From NCBI RefSeq assembly GCF_046250175.1, contig NZ_CP176468.1: a DNA stretch of 64,000 bases; one strand, 5' to 3'. The position numbers and the translations under genes are program-made. Below the pieces are notes generated by a model that was not told the origin of the DNA, did no database searches, and saw nothing but the letters and a program-made list of their open reading frames with translations. The stretch comes from Psychromonas sp030397575 (GTDB lineage: Bacteria > Pseudomonadota > Gammaproteobacteria > Enterobacterales > Psychromonadaceae). Each line of letters begins with the position of its first letter. The stretch's first letter is position 1. This document shows, one piece after another, positions 45,231-54,837 of the stretch.

Positions 45231-46532
45231 TTAAATCTTACTTAGAATTTTAATCGAATTTTCAAAAATAAGTTCTGAAACATGTTTGGGGAAATCTTCA
45301 GGAAGCTTTTCTTTCAGTCGAAGAATAGCTTCTGGTAACTGTTCTTTTAGATCTATCAAAATAGCTTCCATTTTGACTTGGTTAAACTTTACAGCTTTAG
45401 CAGTATCAATAAAGTGGCGAGGTAAAATTTTATTTATCTCATATTTCTTACCTTTTGTTGCTTTTAAACCCATTGAAAGTTTTAGTTGTCTTATATTTAA
45501 CCCACGCCCCCCAAGGATAGGGTAAGCAGATAATATGTCATAAAATGGAGTTAGCTTATAACTTCCACCTCTCCCTATAAAAATAGAAAAGTTTTTAGCA
45601 TGCCCATCTGTAGCTCCTATGATCCATTGAAATACTTGAAATCTCATAAAGTTATATTGATCTTCAAGTGCATTACTCGAGCCCATTAATAGTTTCATTA
45701 CTTCAGCTATTCCAGGCCCCCCATTAGATTCATATTTAATCGACGAGGGTTTTCCAAATACCTGACAAATATCTTCTTGGGGTAAACGTAATATCTTCGT
45801 TCTATCTTTACTCCAACGTCTATCAAACCGTTCAATAGCGAGTGCCTTGATATTTTTAGTTTTTATTATTTCTACATTTGGGACTTCAAAACCAAGCTCT
45901 CTAGCTAGTTCAATACAAAGGTATTCATTCTCCACACTATCCTTTAAATCCAACGTTGCATTTGCTTGCTCTATCTCACCAATAGGTAGTTTTATTATAT
46001 GTGTTGTCGGCGTATTACCTTTAGGTATGCACCATTTTCCATCTAACAAAAGCAGAGCAGTTTTCTCTTGTACGCCAGCAACTGATATCCTAAAATCTTC
46101 TTCCCCAGCGATCATCCCTAAAGGAAACTCAGACTTGTAAGCAGAGAGCACTTCTTCTAACCTTTTCTCATCTAATACTTCATAATTAAGGGGTTCGCTT
46201 CTGTAGGACTGTTCAGGAGGTAATAGCATTACAGCCCCAACACTATCTTTACCTATTTCTTTGAGAAGATCGAAAGGTTGTTTCGATGTCGTTTGATACC
46301 TGGTGACAATTCTTTCTCGAACTAAAGGACTATCAGGTAAAAGATTATCAAAATAATTAATTACGGCATCTGAATTGATAGGTGGTAATTGCAACTTTAA
46401 CGATAATGATAATGGCCGGGCTTTGCTATTGTTTACCCAACTTTTTCCATATTGAAATGAGTGAGCACCATTAGATAATTTTTTTAAACTACCTACAAGC
46501 TCGCCATTCATATATGCGATTAACTCTTGCAT
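45231..46532 (-). CDS. hipA: HipA serine/threonine kinase toxin
   Basis: A 433-residue HipA kinase. Key residues fall at the same positions as in E. coli HipA: autophosphorylated Ser150 (DFRISVAGVQEK), Lys181, catalytic Asp309 in GATDGHAKN, Asn314 and Asp332 (FYD). E. coli HipA phosphorylates glutamyl-tRNA synthetase and causes persistence; the target here is assumed. The start overlaps the hipB stop (TAATG). An intact active site suggests a functional toxin rather than a relic. It is cargo of the mobile island. Confidence 0.94.
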   Translation of the reverse strand: MQELIAYMNGELVGSLKKLSNGAHSFQYGKSWVNNSKARPLSLSLKLQLPPINSDAVINYFDNLLPDSPLVRERIVTRYQTTSKQPFDLLKEIGKDSVGAVMLLPPEQSYRSEPLNYEVLDEKRLEEVLSAYKSEFPLGMIAGEEDFRISVAGVQEKTALLLLDGKWCIPKGNTPTTHIIKLPIGEIEQANATLDLKDSVENEYLCIELARELGFEVPNVEIIKTKNIKALAIERFDRRWSKDRTKILRLPQEDICQVFGKPSSIKYESNGGPGIAEVMKLLMGSSNALEDQYNFMRFQVFQWIIGATDGHAKNFSIFIGRGGSYKLTPFYDILSAYPILGGRGLNIRQLKLSMGLKATKGKKYEINKILPRHFIDTAKAVKFNQVKMEAILIDLKEQLPEAILRLKEKLPEDFPKHVSELIFENSIKILSKI

Positions 46533-46774
46533 TACCAGTCCTCATCGTTATTGTTATATTTTTCTTGAGTAACATCTTCAATTCTTAACGTTAAATTCAT
46601 AGCTTGAAGCAGCTTAAAAAAGGTTGAAAGAGTTGTTTTGTCTGGCGTGTTTTCGAAGTTTGAAATAGTTGCTTGTTTTATACCGACTCTTTTTGCTAGT
46701 TCTTTTTGAGTCCAGTTATTTTTTTGCCTTATTAAAAGCATCAAATCAGCGAGTTGCTTAGGGCTATATATCAT
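46532..46774 (-). CDS. hipB: HipB antitoxin and operon repressor
   Basis: An 80-residue Cro/C1-type HTH protein (TQKELAKRVGIKQATISNFE) with an acidic tail ending in Trp, like the E. coli HipB tail. It binds HipA and represses the operon. Four HipB-type palindromes (TATCC-N8-GGATA or close) lie just upstream. Translation is coupled to hipA by a one-base overlap. Confidence 0.93.
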   Translation of the reverse strand: MIYSPKQLADLMLLIRQKNNWTQKELAKRVGIKQATISNFENTPDKTTLSTFFKLLQAMNLTLRIEDVTQEKYNNNDEDW

Positions 46775-46867
46775 ATCAAAGTTCCTTGCTATTTATTCAA
46801 ACATAGAAAGGTACATAATAAGAACCTTCCCTAAAAAATATATCTGACAAAAAGATAAATGCAGGAA

Positions 46868-46968
46868 TACCCCTTATAGGGGTAAGCTTATAAATATCCT
46901 CTAAAGGGAATAAGAAGAACAATATCCTCTCTAGAGGATAAGTGCAACAATATCCTTTGTAGAGGATA
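46868..46968. promoter_or_regulatory. Four HipB-type operators upstream of hipBA
   Basis: Palindromes at 46868-46884 (TACCC-N7-GGGTA), 46895-46912 (TATCC-N8-GAATA), 46923-46940 and 46951-46968 (both exactly TATCC-N8-GGATA, the E. coli HipB operator consensus). Their starts are 27, 28 and 28 bp apart, so four dimers would be spaced evenly along nearly the same helical face. They span the expected hipB promoter. Confidence 0.85.
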
Positions 46969-47062
46969 AATAAAACAAGAGCCCTTCAATAGAGTTAGCC
47001 CATCAAAATAAGGTATTAAGTAGCTATAGCATTAATACTGATGATTATCAGGGACGTAATCT

Positions 47063-47105
47063 AAAGAAGGGTGTAGCCAAGTAAATTTTGGCTACACCCT
47101 TCTTT
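47063..47105. terminator. Strong hairpin between the clamp-like gene and hipBA
   Basis: Perfect 18-bp arms (47063-47080, 47088-47105) with a 7-nt loop. A T-rich run follows on the plus strand and a shorter one on the minus strand. It would end the gmt-clamp operon before the hipBA promoter, or block antisense transcription. Confidence 0.8.
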
Positions 47106-47159
47106 TATTTTCAATAGTTATCACCATTGAACTCGCTTTTAATTATTTAGACACAATAA

Positions 47160-48425
47160 TCAGAGATCGAGTAATTCATCATAGCCAACCAAATCAATTT
47201 GCTGATTTTTAACCGAACTTTTATTTTGATCAGCAATCTGAATTTGTAATTTTTGAGATAACCTATTAACCTCATCGACTCGTTCTGGTACCGAAATACA
47301 AGGCACGGAAAAAAATGGGTGCCTAAAATCAGAACGGTTAAAAAATGAAAAAAAATATTCCCCATTTACTCTTGTGATAGAAATTTTTAGCTGATGAAAA
47401 TCAGTAACATCTTTGACTTTTAATGCTTTAAATAAGTGTAAATTAACCATCAAAACCAGCGTTTTTTGGTTAGTTGACACATCAATTAACTCAAGCAGAT
47501 CCGCACATTCTAATTTTTCAGTTATGGCACAAACCAAAAGCTTTCCACTATCAAAAAACAAAAAACTTTGCTCCTGTTGCTTGATATTGTTAATTTTAAT
47601 GTAATTTGATAACTCCAGTTTCAATTTATAAGCATCTAAAACAGCACTAAAAACAACTTCTTTTTGTATTTCAACTTTTGATAAAAGATCACTATAATCA
47701 GGTAAAGATATAGAGGTTTTTCTGTCATTAGATTGTAGAGTTATTCTATCATTCTCTATTTCTATCCCTATTTCGTCATCACTACTATTTTGACAGGCTC
47801 CCACAACTGCATTGATCGTATTTTTATCTAAAAACAATTCCACATCTAGATGAGAATTAGTCCCTAAATTTTGTTCAAAGACTTCTCCATCGCGTAAAAC
47901 CTTGACCGAATCTGTATTATTTTCATCTGATTTTAATAATACAGATTCAAATGGACTGAATTTTTCATTTACCAATTGGACAAGATCTAGTAGTGCTGTC
48001 CTATTATATTTTTTATCTGTTAATTCATAACTATTAGACAGGTAATTTAAGAAATCTTGATTCGGTTGATCAGAATAGCCCCTTCGAAATCGCGGCAGCC
48101 CTGGGAATGACATTTCTATAGTTTCTAGACAATCTTTTTTCAAATAAATATCGAAATTATCAACTACTCCAAAAAGAGCCTCAATCATAATATCCGCATC
48201 AAATGAAAAAAAACATTTTTCTGTATCATTTGATTCAATATTAATTTTAGTTAATGTGAGACTGCTCATTTGTAATGAATTACCTGCAACTAATTTCAAT
48301 ATTTTATTTTTTGGATCTAGTTCAAAAACAATTTGCCTAAAATCTTTCGATTTTTTATCCGCTATTTTCAGTAATGAATTGAGCTCATTAATTTTTTCAT
48401 TGTTTAATTTTAGTTTTGTAAACAT
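47160..48425 (-). CDS. DNA sliding-clamp (DnaN/beta-clamp)-like protein encoded with GMT genes
   Basis: 421 residues, no strong textbook motif, but the whole length follows the three-domain beta-clamp pattern. Each third has a helix, a pair of beta strands, a second helix and paired strands; FDADIMIEALFGVVDNFDIYL, IGIEIENDRITLQSNDRKTS followed by LPDYSDL, and TLVLMVNLHLFKALKVKDV resemble the ends of DnaN domains 1, 2 and 3. The C-terminus adds ~40 residues, ending QQIDLVGYDELLDL. It starts 18 bp after gmtZ, so it is co-transcribed with the recombinases. A role in element replication or in subverting replication (defence cargo) is inference. Structure prediction is needed to confirm the fold. 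Confidence 0.55.
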   Translation of the reverse strand: MFTKLKLNNEKINELNSLLKIADKKSKDFRQIVFELDPKNKILKLVAGNSLQMSSLTLTKINIESNDTEKCFFSFDADIMIEALFGVVDNFDIYLKKDCLETIEMSFPGLPRFRRGYSDQPNQDFLNYLSNSYELTDKKYNRTALLDLVQLVNEKFSPFESVLLKSDENNTDSVKVLRDGEVFEQNLGTNSHLDVELFLDKNTINAVVGACQNSSDDEIGIEIENDRITLQSNDRKTSISLPDYSDLLSKVEIQKEVVFSAVLDAYKLKLELSNYIKINNIKQQEQSFLFFDSGKLLVCAITEKLECADLLELIDVSTNQKTLVLMVNLHLFKALKVKDVTDFHQLKISITRVNGEYFFSFFNRSDFRHPFFSVPCISVPERVDEVNRLSQKLQIQIADQNKSSVKNQQIDLVGYDELLDL

Positions 48426-48443
48426 GGGTACTTTCCTCTTAGG

Positions 48444-51239
48444 TTATAAATAAATTGTGCAATAAATGTTTAGTAATTTTTTAATGGGAAAGTTTTTTAA
48501 TGCTAGACTCACCTCCACCCTGCTTTTGCCCGAACTTATAGACTCAACAACTAATTTAGAGCGGCCAAATAATAGATTTTTTTCGATAAACTCTCGTTTA
48601 TGATTACTAGCGGTGTGTTCATTTTTAAATAAAATTATTTGCCGCTGAAAAATCGAAAATTCAGGTAAACCAAACAATTTTTTATAATGAATTAGCGACT
48701 TATTAGTTAAAAACATTTCAAAGCTGCTGCTTTCAATATCTAAATTAGAGAGAAAATTTTTGATAAGTTTTTGCGTCGGTTTGTCGTAGTCTATACGGGG
48801 GGTATTTCTATAGACCAAAAGCTTAATTTTAGATAATTCCGACCAAGTTATGAGTGATTGGGTAATTGATTTTTTAATACTATGGCGGGTGATAACATCA
48901 AAAGTTTTCGTCGATTTATCCAGCTCATTTAGCCACCCACGAACCCAGTTAAAACTATCAATAATAGGTGGGTTTTTATGTAACCAAGAAAGCCCAGAAC
49001 CACCTCTAACGGTCATTTCAGCAACTCGATTCGTGAGTAACGTAGCAGAGCTATGAAAGAGAGTTTGACTATTCGATATATCTTTATCTAACAAGATTTT
49101 AACTCGACGAGAAATATCATTTGAATGAGCGGGTAAATCAAATAAAAAACGAAGTTGTTTTTTTGAATAGCAAATAGCTTGAGGCTTAAAGTAATCAATT
49201 AGCCATTCGTGGCCATGTAGATAACTGCTGCGAGTTGTATCAAATAAACTATGGCCAATCATTCCAGCTACCTCATCAAATGCTACAGCTGAGTTAATTA
49301 ATTTAATTGATCGATTTTCTAACCAATATGAAAATCGTTTTTTAATAAATTCAGGATGTAACAACCTATTCAGATAGGGACAATTATGTTTTTTTCCAAT
49401 TTCAGTAAAAAGCAATAATGCTTGGTTAGTCAGGACAAAAACACCGCCATGTCGCAGATGATGAAAACGACATTTAGAACCACAAATCATTTTAATTGCA
49501 CGTGTGATTGGTAAAATATATTGGCGTTCACGAGATGATACCAACTCACCAGAAAACCCAATTAATGGCGAATTACAGTTTTCGCTCTGTTTGATTTTTA
49601 AAACACAACGAAGAAGTTGCGCCTCTTCAATAGGAAGGTTTACGTGTACGACTCTCGTTTTTCTATTCTTAGTTTTCCCTTCTACAGTATTAGTTACAAT
49701 AACCCGGAACAGTGCCCCTTTATGTTCACAAGGTTCTATATCCCTAATCCTTAAACGGAGAATCTCTCCTCGTCGGAGAGAAGCATGAAAGCTGAGGCTA
49801 ATCACTACCAGAGTAAATAGCTTCTGCATTTTTGACTCAGCATCCCCTTTGAATAACATCAGCATGATTTCACGTAGTTCAGTAGCAGAAACTAAATTAG
49901 CATCAGTTATTTTAGGTAAATAAATAGATTTGAATGCACCGACATTTAACGAATCAGTGATCTCTTGCTCCGCCATAAAACGGAGAAAATACAATAAATG
50001 TTGCCTAACCGATTCAGAATCCACATTTTGATAAAATGATTTAGCCCAGCTGTTTAGGGGTTCCTCATTCATTGCCTGTTCTAAACTTAGTGGGTATTTG
50101 GTTAAATAATTTTCACCGTTGGTGTAGGTTTCAATAGATGAAATGGCTAAATTATCTTTTTTTGCACCTCCGTATGTAATAAGTTCAACAACATATAGGT
50201 AATATAATTGTGGTAAGATATTATGTTCCTGCCAGGTTATAGGCCCCGCTTTTTTCACCTCCGCTAATAAAGCTTTTTTACCTATTTTTTTATATCGTTT
50301 TAACAAATTTTTATGCGGGAAACGTACCTTCCCACTAACATTAATATTCAATGAAATATAAGAATCAAAAAGTGTTTTTTGATTTGGAAATTTCATTGTT
50401 GTTTTACACTGAACCAGAGACTTGTAACGTTCAGGAGACAGTGCAAACTGATGAGTAGGATTCATGAAATCATCTAGAAAAAATTGAGGCAGGATTTTTT
50501 GCCAATGACATGCAACGATTCTGTTCAGTTGACTATCTGAAGAGATCTCAATATAAAAAGGTTCAGAAGCTAATAACTTTTTTATTTTTTTACGTAGTAC
50601 GTTGACGTTAGATATTGATTTATTAGATTTAAAATAATTTGTTAGCAATCGATATGATAATGCACCTAATTTATAACGCGCAGAGTGGGAACTTTGACCT
50701 ATTTCACCAAGATTAATTGGGTAGGAAATTGTCGCTACACCATTAATTTCCTCAACAGTAGCTGGATGACTCAGTAGATAGAATATTGATGGCAATGGTA
50801 TGGGGGCTGTATCTAATAATAGAGAAATCGCTAAAAACTCCACCTGAAAAACAAACGCTGTTTTGGCTTTCTCTTCAAGAAGAGTTTCATAGCCATTTAA
50901 CAATTTTTGAGCATTAGCAGATTCAGCAGAGATTAATTGATACCTAAGATTTGAAGCATCCTGAATTTTACGTTTTTCAGCAAGAGGTATAGACCAACGT
51001 AAATGCTCAGACAAATACTCAACAATCACCTCGAGAGCTCTACGATAGGCTCTACGTTTTCCCGTTGATATCTTTCCGATCGATTTCTTTATATCAACCA
51101 ACATTTCAGATATTAATTTTGGTTCGTTGGCATTATGCAGCTCTAACCAATGCTCCAGCACCCAACTAATTGATTCACTAAGTACTGTATTTCTATCCTG
51201 ATTAGTTAACCAGTTTGTAACCTCAATTGGACTAATCAT
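48444..51239 (-). CDS. gmtZ: Gamma-Mobile-Trio integrase GmtZ (tyrosine recombinase)
   Basis: A 931-residue protein with a central tyrosine-recombinase domain (~440-690): Arg490 (LRRGEILRLR), a likely Lys at ~527 in the basic hairpin, His593-x-x-Arg596 (HHLRHGG), His663 (MIGHS) and Tyr673 (SSYLHG). The catalytic set R-K-HxxR-H-Y is complete. The ~430-residue N-terminal and ~240-residue C-terminal extensions are unassigned. Size, order and partners match the GMT (GmtX-GmtY-GmtZ) trio of gammaproteobacterial islands. It starts 2 bp after gmtY. Confidence 0.8.
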   Translation of the reverse strand: MISPIEVTNWLTNQDRNTVLSESISWVLEHWLELHNANEPKLISEMLVDIKKSIGKISTGKRRAYRRALEVIVEYLSEHLRWSIPLAEKRKIQDASNLRYQLISAESANAQKLLNGYETLLEEKAKTAFVFQVEFLAISLLLDTAPIPLPSIFYLLSHPATVEEINGVATISYPINLGEIGQSSHSARYKLGALSYRLLTNYFKSNKSISNVNVLRKKIKKLLASEPFYIEISSDSQLNRIVACHWQKILPQFFLDDFMNPTHQFALSPERYKSLVQCKTTMKFPNQKTLFDSYISLNINVSGKVRFPHKNLLKRYKKIGKKALLAEVKKAGPITWQEHNILPQLYYLYVVELITYGGAKKDNLAISSIETYTNGENYLTKYPLSLEQAMNEEPLNSWAKSFYQNVDSESVRQHLLYFLRFMAEQEITDSLNVGAFKSIYLPKITDANLVSATELREIMLMLFKGDAESKMQKLFTLVVISLSFHASLRRGEILRLRIRDIEPCEHKGALFRVIVTNTVEGKTKNRKTRVVHVNLPIEEAQLLRCVLKIKQSENCNSPLIGFSGELVSSRERQYILPITRAIKMICGSKCRFHHLRHGGVFVLTNQALLLFTEIGKKHNCPYLNRLLHPEFIKKRFSYWLENRSIKLINSAVAFDEVAGMIGHSLFDTTRSSYLHGHEWLIDYFKPQAICYSKKQLRFLFDLPAHSNDISRRVKILLDKDISNSQTLFHSSATLLTNRVAEMTVRGGSGLSWLHKNPPIIDSFNWVRGWLNELDKSTKTFDVITRHSIKKSITQSLITWSELSKIKLLVYRNTPRIDYDKPTQKLIKNFLSNLDIESSSFEMFLTNKSLIHYKKLFGLPEFSIFQRQIILFKNEHTASNHKREFIEKNLLFGRSKLVVESISSGKSRVEVSLALKNFPIKKLLNIYCTIYL

Positions 51240-51241
51240 GA

Positions 51242-52738
51242 CTAAAACAACTCCATTTTAAAAATGGTAGGAAGACGATTTAAAAATGTTAAAATTTCAC
51301 GTTCTTCATATGGAAAAATAGTCACAGCGCCATCATGTTCTCCCAATCGACTATGCCCCATAACTCTAGAGATGAGGTGATTGGGCATGTGCAACTCCAT
51401 CAATGTTTGAGAAAAAATCTTCCGTAATTGATATGGGACATGCCCGACCCAATGCTCACTCAAAAACCGCCGGAGATTCCTCGCGGTTAATTGAACTGGC
51501 TCATTTTTCTCATTGATGAGAAAAATCATATATGGAGACGACTCGAACAATGACGTTGAATCTAAAAGACGCTTTTGGAGATTTTGATACCTAGATATCT
51601 GCTCTTGTAGAAACCCACACAACAAAATATTTCGAGCTTGACCCTTATCATAAATACAAAAACGATCTGAATAGAATGATGAGAGCAATGGGGAAATTGC
51701 ATGAGTGGGTCTAATACTCGAGAGCGTGATGAACTGCAATGCCAAAGAGTAGGATACTAAATTGTAATAATTAATGAATTCTCCGCGACGGATAACTCTA
51801 TTTTTAGCCGAAGTAATTTTATTATTTAATAGCGAAAATAAATTTATAACACTAGCCCTACTCACTCCACTCGTTGTACCTATTTTCACATTAGATTGTG
51901 TAGTTATCTCGCGATGATGTTCATAGTACTCGATCTGAATTTCACTGATCATTCCTCGTGTTTCAATTAAATATGGAGGTAATTTTTCATTCTTATTCGG
52001 AAGAATATCTCTCTGATCGATTTGTCGTATGAATCGAGATAATACTTCCCATTTTTCAGCTTCTTGCACCAACCTAAGAACGGCATTATTAATAGATTGA
52101 AAAATCTGATAACGCACTGATTCTATACTCTCACTCTGATAGGCGGTTGCAGATGAGTGATGCAGCATCGAAAAATAAAATTCTATCGCATTACTAGATA
52201 GTATTGGATCAGCATGGCAATAACTGGAGATATAATTTGACCAAACCGTTTTTTGAGCCATTTTTACATTAGAATTACTAGGCGTTCGATATATCGCCTT
52301 CATCCAAAAATGATATAAATCAGCAATTTCAATAGTATTCAAAATCGGCTTTTCATAATTATTATGTTGCTGCAATACTCTCCAAAATAGATTTTTAAAA
52401 ATCTTAGGAACAGGCATCCAAACATAATTATCAGAAGCTCCTTCAATCGAATATTCAACCCATGAAACACCACCATCACGAATTATTCGAACTGCGTTTT
52501 TGGATGCTGCTTGTGAGGATTTTAAACGGTAAAATTTAGGAAATTTTTTCAATTCTTGGACCGATTTAAAATCATGCTTCAACCAAATTAAGAGTAAAAC
52601 CATGAGCTGACGATTAGAAAGCCGACTTTCATAGAAATACAATAATTTTTGCATATGAGCATGTACAGGAGGAAAGGGAGCTCCAGAAGATTTTAATCTG
52701 TTCGTTTTTTCAATAATTTTATTACGCATATTCTTCAT
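51242..52738 (-). CDS. gmtY: Gamma-Mobile-Trio recombinase GmtY
   Basis: A 498-residue protein with a C-terminal tyrosine-recombinase-like domain: Arg343 (SIRPTHA), Lys365, YQLR439 where HxxR is expected (His replaced by Tyr436), His462 (VMGHSRLGEHDG) and a candidate nucleophile Tyr477. The first His of HxxR tolerates change in other tyrosine recombinases, so activity remains plausible. It sits between gmtX and gmtZ with 2-bp gaps on both sides, so the three are surely made together. Confidence 0.75.
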   Translation of the reverse strand: MKNMRNKIIEKTNRLKSSGAPFPPVHAHMQKLLYFYESRLSNRQLMVLLLIWLKHDFKSVQELKKFPKFYRLKSSQAASKNAVRIIRDGGVSWVEYSIEGASDNYVWMPVPKIFKNLFWRVLQQHNNYEKPILNTIEIADLYHFWMKAIYRTPSNSNVKMAQKTVWSNYISSYCHADPILSSNAIEFYFSMLHHSSATAYQSESIESVRYQIFQSINNAVLRLVQEAEKWEVLSRFIRQIDQRDILPNKNEKLPPYLIETRGMISEIQIEYYEHHREITTQSNVKIGTTSGVSRASVINLFSLLNNKITSAKNRVIRRGEFINYYNLVSYSLALQFITLSSIRPTHAISPLLSSFYSDRFCIYDKGQARNILLCGFLQEQISRYQNLQKRLLDSTSLFESSPYMIFLINEKNEPVQLTARNLRRFLSEHWVGHVPYQLRKIFSQTLMELHMPNHLISRVMGHSRLGEHDGAVTIFPYEEREILTFLNRLPTIFKMELF

Positions 52739-52740
52739 AT

Positions 52741-53211
52741 TTATCTCCTAAAAGTTGATCGTTTTTTATTGGCTAGGCGTGATAATTTCGCTATAGAAAT
52801 AGGCTGACACCCCATCAATTTCAGTTTTTGATAGCGAGCATGGATTGTTTTAGATATGTGAGATGACGAAATTAATGATAACGATGGTAGAACTAAATTT
52901 AAGGTTAAAATTAACTCTAAAAGCTCTAGTTTATTTTTTGGTGAATGCACTAATACATTGACGTACATATTTTTTGCAGCGGGATGCCTAGACAAAATGT
53001 TGTACACCACGTTAGGGGATAGTAATTGGTATACACTGCCTTCCAATGGCAAAACATTTAATACAATATTTTCTAGCAATATTGATAATTGTGTTTCACT
53101 CAGTTCATTGATACTGCAATCTGCATTTAGGTCAACTACATCGCCTGTTACCAAATCTCCAACTTTGGGATGTAGTTGAAGCCCTAAACCGCTAATTTTG
53201 ATTCTTTTCAT
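52741..53211 (-). CDS. gmtX: Gamma-Mobile-Trio protein GmtX
   Basis: A 156-residue small protein leading the trio operon. It is mostly helical and hydrophobic in the middle, with a basic C-terminal HTH-like end (ISIAKLSRLANKKRSTFRR) that could bind DNA. Assignment rests on size, position directly upstream of gmtY/gmtZ and the trio arrangement. AAAGGTG precedes the ATG. Its role in mobilisation is not established. Confidence 0.65.
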   Translation of the reverse strand: MKRIKISGLGLQLHPKVGDLVTGDVVDLNADCSINELSETQLSILLENIVLNVLPLEGSVYQLLSPNVVYNILSRHPAAKNMYVNVLVHSPKNKLELLELILTLNLVLPSLSLISSSHISKTIHARYQKLKLMGCQPISIAKLSRLANKKRSTFRR

Positions 53212-53272
53212 ATTTCACCTTTTTTTAAATTTATAAAGTTCTATTAAGGTGAAAATAAAAAAACATTACGTT

Positions 53273-53299
53273 TTAAGGGTATTTTTTTTGAACCCTTAA
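53273..53299. promoter_or_regulatory. Palindrome upstream of gmtX
   Basis: TTAAGGGT (53273-53280) and ACCCTTAA (53292-53299) flank an 11-nt T-rich spacer about 60-90 bp before gmtX. It may be an operator for GmtX or part of the element end. The rest of the ~250-bp gap before the IS remnant is plain AT-rich DNA. Confidence 0.4.
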
Positions 53300-53458
53300 T
53301 TAATAAAATCAATATAAAAACAAATAAACAATTGATTTAAAAGTTAATTTTCAATTTAATATGGACAGGAATATTAATTTTTTTAGAAAAATAATTGATA
53401 AAAATGAAATTTCATTTATCACAACGAATTAATTTGTAGATAAATATATTTTAGGAAG

Positions 53459-54258
53459 GTATTGCCAACTTATGTAATCAGGATGACTAAAGACTATAAA
53501 ATTAGCCCTAATCTAAATTTTGAACGCAACTCACCTGCATCCATTCAGAAAAAGAGCGATCTCGAAATGCTCGATAATGTTTTGCTTGCATTAAATGACG
53601 ACCAAAGCGAAATAAATTATTCTCCACGCCATTGCAACTCAAAAAACGCTGAGCTTACCCTGTGATCTGAAGCGTCGCATCTGCGTTTCCTGTTGCCGAG
53701 TAGGTTGATAAGATAATTCACATCCATTATTTTCATACTGAACGGTTGAATGATCTACACTTGGCATTATTTCTTTTTTTGCAGCAGAGTAACTTGCTAG
53801 TTTATCTGTCACCAATCATGATTGGTGTGGCGCCTCCACCTTTCAATAAGCGTTTAAAAAAAGCGTTACAGCCCCTTTTTCTTTGCGCTTTTGGACTAAT
53901 ATATAAACCTCATCACCATCTTGTTCACCGTTCGCCAAAGGTAATGTAGACGCCATTTATTTTGATGAAATCCTCATCCAGATACCAAGTATCACCAAGT
54001 TGACCACCGTTCTTTTTGATCTAGTTACAATAGATAGCGCTGTATTTTTTACATCACTGCCGGATCGTCTCATAAGTAACAACAATGCCTCTAGCTGCAA
54101 GCAATTCTTCGATATCTCGAAAGCTAAGTGTAAAGCGATGATAAAGCCAAACTGCATGGATAATAATTTGTGCAGGATAACGATAACCGGCGTAGATGTT
54201 TGAATTTTTCATCAGCAGATTATCGCATAATTGGTTGGTCGGTTGTTAAGTTGACAAT
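53459..54258 (-). mobile_element. IS6-family insertion sequence remnant with degenerate transposase
   Basis: About 800 bp bounded by related ends (ATTGCCAACTTA on the left; ATTGTCAACTTA reading inward from the right). The minus strand encodes recognisable IS6/IS26-type transposase blocks from an ATG at 54212: SFRDIEELLAARGIVVTYETIR, GDTWYLDEDFIKINGVYITF, KRLLKGGGATP, DKLASYSAAKKE and SYQPTRQQE. Several stops and frameshifts break it, so it is inactive. It lies in the same orientation as the fragment at 44309-44558. Confidence 0.85.
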
Positions 54259-54344
54259 CCCCGTCATCTCTACCTTGAACGCAGTGATGCAGTGGTTCTT
54301 GGAACTTTAGCGGAAGCTTATTTGATGAATTAGGAGAGCTAAAT

Positions 54345-54506
54345 ATGGTGAGACTTGAACCACCCATTCATATAACTATTATGTATCATTATGTGCACAA
54401 ACGTAACGAGTACCTTGTACCCGCTTTGACGGCAACCCTTAAAGAAATGCATGCTAACGGACAGCTTCAGGTCATTAATGAAAGCATAAAGGTTTTGCAA
54501 AATTAA
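54345..54506 (+). pseudogene. Remnant of a family 3 solute-binding protein
   Basis: A 53-codon frame encodes YHYVHKRNEYLVPALTATLKEM, which matches the C-terminal part of bacterial extracellular solute-binding proteins (family 3, the YHYLHKKHxxLVPxL type). The 5' part is missing and the IS6 remnant lies just upstream. It is a gene fragment, probably truncated by the IS. Confidence 0.6.
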
Positions 54507-54837
54507 GATTAAAACGAAGTCGATCTTGTTGATTTCAGAGTTACGTACTTAAGAAATTTTGTATTTCTATCATATCTAGCCATTTATCTAGAAATATTCA
54601 TTTTGCTCGGTATTGGGAAGTTTCGAGGGTAACGACTACGCTTGGATTCGGGAAGAGGCTTGTGTAAATGAAGTGCTTATCAACAAAAAAATAGAGTAAA
54701 AGTTCTAAGGAGGTTTGTGCACCGTAGAAAGCTAATTGAAGTAAGATAGGAATCTGAGTAAGTAAGTCATCATAACTTTTTATAGTCAAAAAAAGTTGAG
54801 GTAGTCGTTTGTATTACAGCAGAGTAAACTGAACCGT
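54507..54837. other. Intergenic region, no clear gene
   Basis: 331 bp without recognisable function. A 63-codon minus-strand frame (54598-54789) has no recognisable domain and no good ribosome binding site. Confidence 0.35.

Noticed and set aside
48444..53211. Tn554-like tnpABC transposon
   Set aside because: The number of recombinases is similar, but sizes, order (small gene first, 931-aa gene last) and host group fit the Gamma-Mobile-Trio better.
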